From the NCBI GenBank assembly GCA_000436535.1, contig FR886279.1, forward strand, positions 48,936 through 70,713: DNA of 21,778 bases. Reading direction: 5' to 3'. Made by a program: the position numbers and the translations under genes. Each line of letters opens with the position of its first letter. Within the stretch, counting starts at the first letter, position 1. Shown one piece after another: positions 16,235 through 21,778 of the stretch. The notes beneath the pieces are model-generated. The model saw only the letters and a list, made by a program, of their open reading frames with translations, searched no databases and was not told where the DNA came from. This DNA is from Eubacterium sp. CAG:252. Lineage in GTDB: Bacteria; Bacillota; Clostridia; Lachnospirales; Lachnospiraceae.

Positions 16235-16291
16235 AGTCACATTTTTTCTAATCTTAGTCATTGTTCTTGTCAGAATGAAAGGAGAATAATG

Positions 16292-17698
16292 ATGAATAAG
16301 ATTCTATCAAATGTAGTTATGCATAAGGATTATAGCAAGGATATTGTTAGAATTCTTAAAAGCAGCAAATCTGATGAAGTAATCCGCAAGAAGTTATCAA
16401 AGTATCATGAGAATGATATAGCAGAGGCAATCAAGCTTCTGGACAAAGATACAAGAATAAAGCTTTATAAAATTCTTGGTATAGACTGGACAGCAGAGAT
16501 TTTCTCATATCTGGAAGATACACCAGAGTATATAGAGGAATTATCTGTAGATGAGGCAGCAGATGTCCTTGAAAATATGGATGCAGATGATGCGGTTGAT
16601 ATTCTTGATAATGTGTCAGAAGAAGAAAGACAGGCACTTATATCACATATGGAAAAGGATGCAAAGGAAGATGTATGCCTGATTTATTCATATGATGATA
16701 ATGAGATTGGTAGTAAGATGACTACTAATTTCATATGTATACACAACGGACTTACAATAAAAGAAGCCATGAAAGAGCTTGTTTCGCAGGCGGAGGAAAA
16801 TGATAATGTCAACACAATATATGTTGTTGATGATAATAATAAATATTATGGTGCGATAGACTTGAAAGACCTCATTGTTGCAAGAGAGTACCAGAAGCTT
16901 GAGGATATAATAAGCACATCATATCCATATGTATATGCTCACGAAAAGATGAGCGAATGTATCGAAGACTTAAAGGATTACAGCGAAGATTCAATTCCAG
17001 TATTAAATAAAGACAAAGAAATAATAGGTGTTATCACATCTTCTGATATCGTAGAAGCGGTAGATGAAGAGATGAGCGATGATTATGCAAAGCTTGCCGG
17101 TTTAACAGAGGAGAATGACCTCACAGAGGGTCTTTTTGCAAGTATGAAGAAAAGACTTCCCTGGCTTATTCTGTTACTGTTCCTTGGCATGGGCGTATCA
17201 TCAGTAGTAGGTATATTTGAGAATGTAGTGTCACAGCTTGCAATTATTGTGTGTTTCCAGTCACTCATCCTTGATATGGCAGGAAATGTAGGAACGCAGT
17301 CACTTGCTGTTACAATCAGAGTTCTTATGGATGAAGATATATCAGCTAAGCAGAAGTTTGAATTCGTATTAAAAGAGATGCGCATAGGCTTTGCGAATGG
17401 CTTACTGCTTGGTTCTATGGCATTCTTACTGCTTGGAATATATATTATGGTGGTTAAGGGCAAGCCATGGCACTATGCATTTGCAATATCAGGCTGTGTA
17501 GGTGCATCTTTACTGCTTGCAATGCTTATATCAAGCCTTATTGGTGTGCTTACACCAATGTTCTTCCATAAGATAAAGATAGACCCTGCTGTAGCCTCAG
17601 GCCCACTTATAACAACAATCAATGATCTCGTTGCTGTTGTCACATACTATGGACTGGCTGCTGTTGTGCTTATTGGGATGCTGCATATAACTGGGTAA
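16292..17698 (+). CDS. mgtE: Magnesium transporter MgtE
   Basis: This protein of 468 residues (469 if the adjacent ATG at 16289 is used; spacing from GGAG favours 16292) is the usual MgtE length. Its parts in order are an N-terminal acidic superhelical MgtE_N domain (about 30-135, with 'DEAADVLENMDADDAVDIL'), two CBS domains (about 150-200 and 212-262), and a five-helix channel domain from about 290. Channel signatures are 'LDMAGNVGTQSLAVTIR' and the last-helix 'TTINDLVAVVTYYG', where D445 corresponds by motif to the pore Asp of Thermus MgtE. MgtE is a Mg2+-selective channel of the cytoplasmic membrane. Its N and CBS domains close it when internal Mg2+ is high, so the protein carries its own feedback. 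A leader ORF and hairpins upstream suggest an extra level of control. Confidence 0.94.
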   Translation: MNKILSNVVMHKDYSKDIVRILKSSKSDEVIRKKLSKYHENDIAEAIKLLDKDTRIKLYKILGIDWTAEIFSYLEDTPEYIEELSVDEAADVLENMDADDAVDILDNVSEEERQALISHMEKDAKEDVCLIYSYDDNEIGSKMTTNFICIHNGLTIKEAMKELVSQAEENDNVNTIYVVDDNNKYYGAIDLKDLIVAREYQKLEDIISTSYPYVYAHEKMSECIEDLKDYSEDSIPVLNKDKEIIGVITSSDIVEAVDEEMSDDYAKLAGLTEENDLTEGLFASMKKRLPWLILLLFLGMGVSSVVGIFENVVSQLAIIVCFQSLILDMAGNVGTQSLAVTIRVLMDEDISAKQKFEFVLKEMRIGFANGLLLGSMAFLLLGIYIMVVKGKPWHYAFAISGCVGASLLLAMLISSLIGVLTPMFFHKIKIDPAVASGPLITTINDLVAVVTYYGLAAVVLIGMLHITG

Positions 17699-17812
17699 TT
17701 GTTATGTATATAGTGAATATGCGTTAATACCTTTTGATATGAAAGTGGTAAAAGTGCAGACAAAAGAACAAAAATATATAATAAATGATTATGAAGAACA
17801 TTAAAAGAATAT

Positions 17813-17842
17813 TTGTAAAATACTTAAAAATAATATTATAAT
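17813..17842 (+). promoter_or_regulatory. Possible promoter of the Dabb-domain gene
   Basis: TTGTAA (17813-17818) is followed after 18 bases by a perfect TATAAT (17837-17842), about 35 bases before the ATG at 17878. No terminator was found after mgtE, so read-through is also possible. Confidence 0.4.
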
Positions 17843-17877
17843 TATAAAAAGTTTTACACAAAAGGAGATTAATAATT

Positions 17878-18180
17878 ATGGTTAAACACGTTATATTATG
17901 GAAGTTAAAAGAAGAACTTACAGCAGAAGAAAAGGAAAATGTAAAGGCAGGTATCAAGGAAGGACTTGAGGGACTTGCAGGAAAAGTGCCAGGACTTGTA
18001 GATGTCAAGGTTAATATTAATGGTTTACCATCATCAACAGTAGATGTTATGCTTGATACAACATTTACAGATGCAGATGCGCTTAAGGCATACAGCACTA
18101 ATCCACTACACGTTGCAGTTGCAGATGGGAAGGTTCGTCCATATACAGCTGTAAGATCATGCCTTGATTATGAAGTGTAG
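17878..18180 (+). CDS. Dabb (stress-responsive alpha-beta barrel) domain protein
   Basis: This single-domain cytoplasmic protein of 100 residues fits the Dabb family (PF07876, about 95-105). It has the family pattern: a start 'MVKHVILWKLKEE', a helix 'EEKENVKAGIKEGLEGLAGKVPGL', a strand with 'VDVMLDTTFTDADALKAY', then 'NPLHVAVADGKVRP' and 'RSCLDYEV'. Dabb proteins form dimeric ferredoxin-like barrels; some are plant stress proteins or polyketide cyclases, but most bacterial ones have no assigned reaction. AAAGGAG lies upstream at good spacing. A flavoprotein nitroreductase follows 75 bases later, so joint expression in stress is possible. The function is unknown. Confidence 0.85.
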   Translation: MVKHVILWKLKEELTAEEKENVKAGIKEGLEGLAGKVPGLVDVKVNINGLPSSTVDVMLDTTFTDADALKAYSTNPLHVAVADGKVRPYTAVRSCLDYEV

Positions 18181-18255
18181 AATTAACTGAAATTATTGAT
18201 TAAGCTGCGAATATAAAAAATTATTTACGTAGCACTATCGGAAAGGAAGTTTACT

Positions 18256-18780
18256 ATGAGTGATATATTGGAAATAATTAAGACAAGAAGAAGTGTAAGA
18301 AAGTATAAAAGTGACATGGTTCCTGCAGATATAATAGATAAGATAGTTGAAGCTGGAACATATGCAGCTACAGGCATGAACAGGCAGTCACCTATTATAC
18401 TCGCTGTTACTGATAAGGAGCTTAGAGATAAGCTTTCTAAGATGAATGCTGCATTTATGGGTAAACCAGAAGACTTTGATCCATTTTATGGTGCACCGGT
18501 TGTACTTGTTGTCCTGGCTGATAAGAGTATGCCTACATATGTATATGATGGTTCATTAGTTATGGGTAATCTTATGCTTGAAGCACATGCACTTGGAGTA
18601 GATAGCTGCTGGATACATAGAGCTAAGGAAGAGTTTGAAAGTGCAGAGGGTAAAGAGATACTCAAATCACTTGGCATAGAAGGTGATTATGAAGGAATCG
18701 GACATTGTATACTTGGATACGCAGATGGAGATGAGCCACAGTGCCATACAAGAAAGGATAACTGGGTATACAGAGTGTAA
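18256..18780 (+). CDS. Nitroreductase family FMN-dependent oxidoreductase
   Basis: This protein of 174 residues is a compact member of the nitroreductase family (about 165-220). The opening 'EIIKTRRSVRKYKSDMV' carries the conserved R-R-S-x-R-x-Y FMN phosphate-binding motif (residues 11-17). 'AGTYAATGMNRQSP' corresponds to the A-P-S-x-x-N-x-Q-P flavin region. 'YDGSLVMGNLMLEAHALGVDSCWIH' and 'GIGHCILGY' match the dimer helix and the C-terminal flavin strand. Such enzymes use NAD(P)H to reduce nitro groups, quinones or flavins as homodimers in the cytoplasm; the natural substrate is often unknown. A GGAAAGGAAG site precedes the ATG. No Fe-S cluster motif is present. Confidence 0.88.
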   Translation: MSDILEIIKTRRSVRKYKSDMVPADIIDKIVEAGTYAATGMNRQSPIILAVTDKELRDKLSKMNAAFMGKPEDFDPFYGAPVVLVVLADKSMPTYVYDGSLVMGNLMLEAHALGVDSCWIHRAKEEFESAEGKEILKSLGIEGDYEGIGHCILGYADGDEPQCHTRKDNWVYRV

Positions 18781-18815
18781 TGAATATATATATCCATGAA
18801 TATGTGCATAAGATT

Positions 18816-18862
18816 TGCAAAAGAAAATTGAAAAATATAAATAAAATTATGCAAAAGAAAAT
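18816..18862 (+). repeat. 13-bp direct repeat TGCAAAAGAAAAT, two copies
   Basis: Perfect copies lie at 18816-18828 and 18850-18862, 34 bases apart, just upstream of the T-box promoter. They could be binding sites at about -60 and -95 of that promoter, or simple AT-rich duplication. Confidence 0.4.
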
Positions 18863-18873
18863 GGTGTTATAGA

Positions 18874-18903
18874 TTGACATGATTCATAAGGATATGCTAT
18901 TAT
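18874..18903 (+). promoter_or_regulatory. Promoter of the T-box aspS-gatC operon
   Basis: A perfect TTGACA (18874-18879) is followed after 18 bases by TATTAT (18898-18903, five of six -10 positions). The start near 18909 falls just ahead of the first strand of T-box stem I. Confidence 0.65.
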
Positions 18904-18908
18904 TCAAC

Positions 18909-19304
18909 TATATGAATATATTAAAGACTGGGAAAGAGACTTCTTTTCATGGAACCTGACAGGAAAGTTGATGCCGCCGACTGAAAGCATCCGCAGGGAA
19001 TTGTCAAGAGGAACGCTCTGGAGTTGAATATCTGAATTATATTGCCGTTACTGCTGAAGCTATCTTTAATGCATAGATTTTTAAATGGTTATCAGAAAAG
19101 TTGTTATGAAAAGTATCAGGTGATATATGTAGGTTATTACGTTGTACGCGTTAAGTACTTAAAGAGGAATGATAAGAAGCTTGTGGGGGTTAAGTTTATT
19201 GATGAACAGCTATTCAGAAGCAGATTTCGTTCAATGCGGGTGGTACCGCGGATAATTATGTATTATTCGTCCCGGAATGCTGGTAAGGCATTCCGGGATT
19301 TTTT
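18909..19304 (+). ncRNA. T-box riboswitch (tRNA-sensing leader) of aspS-gatC
   Basis: The hallmark T-box GCGGGTGGTACCGCG lies at 19236-19250 and is followed by CGTCCC (19269-19273), which can pair with its GGG to form the antiterminator. An overlapping terminator comes next. Stem I is visible: a lower stem AATATA...AGA (18915-18927) against TCT...TATATT (19031-19043), GACA/TGTC (18958-18961 with 19002-19005), and a distal stem GATGC/GCATC (18970-18974, 18987-18991) closing a CGCCG-containing loop. Directly before the TCT strand the specifier side reads TTGAATA. AAT (Asn, 19027-19029) followed by a purine is the position expected from well-studied T-boxes, and GAA (Glu, 19026-19028) overlaps it by two bases. 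No Asp codon is present. Uncharged tRNA would stabilise the antiterminator and switch on aspS. The stretch between stem I and the T-box motif, about 190 bases, is long. Confidence 0.92.
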
Positions 19305-19305
19305 G
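19270..19305 (+). terminator. T-box regulated terminator
   Basis: TCCCGGAATGC pairs perfectly with GCATTCCGGGA across the loop TGGTAAG, and six T residues follow (19299-19304). The 5' arm shares CCC with the antiterminator, as required for switching. Confidence 0.92.
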
Positions 19306-19433
19306 CGTGCAGATAACGATTGCCACTAAGCTATATCGTTACAGCCTTTGCAGAAAGCAGGAGTAATATATTTATCAGCTGCAACAAGACACACATTAAC
19401 AATATAAAACTATAAGAGAGGAGCTATTAAAAA

Positions 19434-21179
19434 ATGGCAAACATTTACAGAGATGTCACATTACAGAATGTAAGTGAGAACGACATTGGAAAGCAGATGA
19501 AGGTATCAGGATGGGTTGAGAACATCCGTGACCACGGTGGAGTTTCATTTATCGATTTAAGAGATATGTACGGAGTATTACAGGTAGTTATCCGTGAACC
19601 AGAACTCTTAAAGGGTATCAAGAAGGAAGAGTGTATCAGTATCGATGGTGTTATGGAGCAGAGAGATGAGGAAACATATAATCCTAAGATTCCATCAGGA
19701 ACTATTGAACTTGAAGCTAAGAAGATTACAGTATTAGGACAGGTTTACCAGCAGGTTCCATTTGAAATCCAGACATCTAAGGAAGTAAGAGAAGATGTAA
19801 GACTTAAGTACAGATACTTAGACTTAAGAAATCCTAAGGTTAAGGATAACATGATATTCCGTTCAAAGGTTATATCATTCCTTCGTCAGAAGATGACAGA
19901 CATGGGCTTCCTTGAAATCCAGACACCTATTCTTTGTGCTTCATCACCAGAAGGCGCAAGAGATTATATTGTTCCATCAAGAAAGTATAAGGGTAAGTTC
20001 TATGCACTTCCACAGGCACCACAGCAGTATAAGCAGCTTCTTATGGTATCTGGTTTTGATAAGTATTTCCAGATAGCTCCTTGCTTCAGAGATGAAGATG
20101 CAAGAGCTGACCGTTCACCAGGAGAGTTCTATCAGTTAGACTTTGAGATGAGCTTTGCTACTCAGGAAGAAGTATTTGCAGTAGGTGAAGAAGTGCTTAC
20201 AGAAACATTTGCAAAGTTCGCACCAGAGGGTGCAGCTGTAACACAGGCACCTTATCCAATCATAAGCTATAAGCAGGCTATGCTTGAATTCGGTTCTGAT
20301 AAGCCAGACCTTAGAAATCCACTTAGAATTATTGATTTGTCCGATTTCTTCAATAAATGTACATTTAAGCCTTTCCAGAACAAGACTGTAAGAGCTATCA
20401 ATGTTCATGCCAAGCTTTCAAAGGGACAGCATGAGAAGCTTCTTAAGTTCGCTACAGGAATCGGTATGGGTGGACTTGGTTACCTTGAGGTTCTTGAAGA
20501 CCTTTCATATAAGGGCCCTATTGATAAGTTTATCCCAGATGAGCTTAAGGGCGAAATCAGAGAGCTTGCAGGACTTCAGGCAGGAGATACAATATTCTTT
20601 ATCGCTGATAAGGAAGATAAGGCTGCATTCTTTGCAGGACAGATTCGTAACGAGCTTGGCGCACGCCTCGATTTAATAGAGAAAAATGCATACAGATTCT
20701 GTTATGTAAATGACTTCCCTATGTTTGAAAGAGACCCAGAAACTAAGAAGATTGGTTTCACACACAATCCATTCTCTATGCCACAGGGTGGTCTTGAAGC
20801 ACTTAATACTATGGATCCACTTGATATTCTTGCTTATCAGTATGATATCGTATGTAATGGTGTTGAATTATCATCAGGTGCTGTGCGTAACCATGATATG
20901 CAGATTATGGTTAAGGCATTTGAAATTGCCGGATATGATGAAGAAGTACTTAAGGCTAAGTTTGGAGCACTTTACAACGCATTCCAGTTTGGCGCACCAC
21001 CACATGCAGGTATGGCACCAGGTGTTGACCGTATGATTATGCTCCTTAGAAATGAAGAGAATATCCGTGAGGTTATTCCTTTCCCAATGAGTGGTACAGC
21101 ACAGGATCTTATGTGTGGAGCACCTAATGAAGTGACAGAACAGCAGTTAAGAGAGGTTCATATTAAAGTCAGGGACTAA
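19434..21179 (+). CDS. aspS: Aspartyl-tRNA synthetase, possibly non-discriminating
   Basis: This protein of 581 residues is the bacterial AspRS length. It has an N-terminal OB-fold anticodon domain (about 1-110, 'MKVSGWVENIRDHGGVSFIDLRD' in two adjoining parts), class II motif 2 with F218-R-D-E-D222 and 'ADRSPGEFYQLDFEMSF', the bacterial GAD insertion (about 290-420), and motif 3 'GMAPGVDRMIMLL' with R533. It charges tRNA-Asp with aspartate in the cytoplasm. H34 in 'RDHGG' aligns by motif with His31 of Pseudomonas AspRS, which permits misacylation of tRNA-Asn; the discriminating E. coli enzyme has Leu there. Adjacent gatC and the Asn/Glu T-box upstream support a non-discriminating role that supplies Asp-tRNA-Asn to an amidotransferase. 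AGAGGAG lies about 10 bases before the ATG. Whether asnS exists elsewhere in the genome cannot be seen here. Confidence 0.95.
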   Translation: MANIYRDVTLQNVSENDIGKQMKVSGWVENIRDHGGVSFIDLRDMYGVLQVVIREPELLKGIKKEECISIDGVMEQRDEETYNPKIPSGTIELEAKKITVLGQVYQQVPFEIQTSKEVREDVRLKYRYLDLRNPKVKDNMIFRSKVISFLRQKMTDMGFLEIQTPILCASSPEGARDYIVPSRKYKGKFYALPQAPQQYKQLLMVSGFDKYFQIAPCFRDEDARADRSPGEFYQLDFEMSFATQEEVFAVGEEVLTETFAKFAPEGAAVTQAPYPIISYKQAMLEFGSDKPDLRNPLRIIDLSDFFNKCTFKPFQNKTVRAINVHAKLSKGQHEKLLKFATGIGMGGLGYLEVLEDLSYKGPIDKFIPDELKGEIRELAGLQAGDTIFFIADKEDKAAFFAGQIRNELGARLDLIEKNAYRFCYVNDFPMFERDPETKKIGFTHNPFSMPQGGLEALNTMDPLDILAYQYDIVCNGVELSSGAVRNHDMQIMVKAFEIAGYDEEVLKAKFGALYNAFQFGAPPHAGMAPGVDRMIMLLRNEENIREVIPFPMSGTAQDLMCGAPNEVTEQQLREVHIKVRD

Positions 21180-21182
21180 TGG

Positions 21183-21210
21183 AAAAAATCCTTATATCAA
21201 AGATTTTTTT
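21183..21210 (+). other. AT-rich hairpin after aspS
   Basis: AAAAAATC (21183-21190) pairs perfectly with GATTTTTT (21202-21209) within the 212-base aspS-gatC gap. The stem is almost all A-T and weak, so it is more likely an attenuating or processing hairpin than a full terminator, because gatC appears to lie in the same operon. Confidence 0.3.
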
Positions 21211-21290
21211 GATCTGCCTAAACAAGGGAAAGCAGCGATTTGCAAAGTAAATCAGCAAATTTCTAATGTTTATATAATGGTGTAAGCTGC

Positions 21291-21346
21291 AAATGCAACG
21301 GAGTAATTCGAGGATATCAAATGCAGCGGAGCAATTCGCAGATATC
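21291..21346 (+). repeat. 28-bp tandem direct repeat, two copies, before gatC
   Basis: Copies at 21291-21318 and 21319-21346 begin AAATGCA[AG]CGGAG and end ATATC; 24 of 28 positions agree. Upstream, ATTTGC (21238-21243) and GCAAAT (21255-21260) form an inverted pair. The GC content of the units is above that of the surrounding spacer, which suggests a dispersed intergenic repeat family rather than chance. Confidence 0.7.
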
Positions 21347-21392
21347 AAAGGAAAAATATAAGACGTTAATATGAAAGAAAGGATGATATGTT

Positions 21393-21686
21393 ATGGCTAA
21401 TGTGATTAGTGATGAAACTATCGAATATGTAGGTATTCTTGCTAAGCTTGAGCTTTCTGAGTCGGAAAAAGAGGATGCCAAGAAGGATATGGCAAGCATG
21501 CTTGATTATATAGATAAGCTTGGTGAGCTTGATACAACAGGCGTTGAGCCTATGTCACACGTATTCCCTGTGAATAATGTCATGAGAGAGGATGTTGTTA
21601 CTAATGGTGACGGAAGCAAGGATACACTTGCCAATGCACCAGAAGCTAATGAATATGGATTTATAGTTCCTAAGACGGTAGAGTAA
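21393..21686 (+). CDS. gatC: Asp-tRNA(Asn)/Glu-tRNA(Gln) amidotransferase subunit C
   Basis: This protein of 97 residues is the normal GatC length (about 90-100). It has the family pattern 'VISDETIEYVGILAKLELSE', a helix 'DMASMLDYIDKLGELDTTGVEP', the conserved 'MSHVFPVNNVMREDVV' and a C-terminal 'GFIVPKTVE'. GatC wraps around GatA and holds it to GatB in the cytoplasmic complex that converts Glu-tRNA-Gln, and Asp-tRNA-Asn where AspRS is non-discriminating, to the amides using glutamine-derived ammonia. It follows aspS by 212 bases with an AAAGGATG site 8 bases before the ATG. gatA and gatB are expected just beyond the window. No promoter is obvious in the gap, so expression from the T-box promoter is likely. 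Confidence 0.95.
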   Translation: MANVISDETIEYVGILAKLELSESEKEDAKKDMASMLDYIDKLGELDTTGVEPMSHVFPVNNVMREDVVTNGDGSKDTLANAPEANEYGFIVPKTVE

Positions 21687-21741
21687 TAATATTGTATTTT
21701 ATTGTGTTTTACGTCAGGCAGATGATACAATATCGGGATAT

Positions 21742-21777
21742 GTTATGTACGATAACGAAATGCGTTATGTACGATAA
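21742..21777 (+). repeat. 14-bp direct repeat GTTATGTACGATAA at the window edge
   Basis: Perfect copies lie at 21742-21755 and 21764-21777, a 22-base period that runs to the end of the window and may continue beyond it. Each copy contains the inverted pair GTTAT / ATAAC when read into the next base. It is intergenic after gatC and its role is unknown. Confidence 0.6.
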
Positions 21778-21778
21778 T

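Noticed and set aside
19042..19329. 95-codon open frame upstream of aspS
   Set aside because: It lies wholly inside the T-box leader and its terminator, has no ribosome binding site and encodes no recognisable protein.

Overview
The window reads as chromosomal DNA of a low-GC, gut-type Firmicute of the Lachnospiraceae. The closest guess from content and codon style is a pectin-degrading Lachnospira (formerly Eubacterium eligens group). The basis is AT-rich intergenic DNA, strong GGAGG-type ribosome binding sites, a T-box riboswitch, Rho-independent terminators and a very large secreted pectin-degrading enzyme. The species is inference. No insertion sequence, prophage, CRISPR array, tRNA or rRNA was seen.

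Layout. (1) 61-1152, minus strand: azlC-azlD, a branched-chain amino acid exporter pair. (2) 1471-7213, plus strand: a probable operon with its own promoter and a GGTATA-repeat operator. It encodes a metal-dependent cyclase-family hydrolase, a ketopantoate-reductase-family dehydrogenase, a YhcH/NanQ-type sugar anomerase-like protein and a complete DctPQM TRAP transporter, and it closes with a strong terminator. The cyclase-reductase junction carries two unexplained structures: a nested 76-nt stem, and a three-hairpin element flanked by 12-bp direct repeats that contain the Shine-Dalgarno sequence. (3) 7479-15863: one 2794-residue surface protein that joins a pectin methylesterase (CE8-like) to a pectate lyase (PL1-like). 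Binding-type modules precede them, and 11 Cys/His-rich repeats, a Pro/Thr heptad linker and a C-terminal membrane helix follow. (4) 16027-17698: mgtE, a Mg2+ channel, behind a promoter, small hairpins and a 34-codon leader ORF with an excellent ribosome binding site. (5) 17878-18780: a Dabb-domain protein and a nitroreductase. (6) 18874-21686: a T-box-controlled aspS-gatC operon, presumably continuing into gatA/gatB. The window ends in short intergenic repeats.

How it may fit together. The surface enzyme would remove methyl esters from pectin and then cut the polygalacturonate with the same polypeptide. The TRAP operon next door imports an organic acid and encodes three enzymes suited to opening, mutarotating and reducing a keto-acid sugar. 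A functional link between the two loci is inference. The aspS-gatC T-box carries overlapping Glu (GAA) and Asn (AAT) codons at its specifier position and no Asp codon. With a His in AspRS typical of non-discriminating enzymes, this points to tRNA-dependent transamidation.
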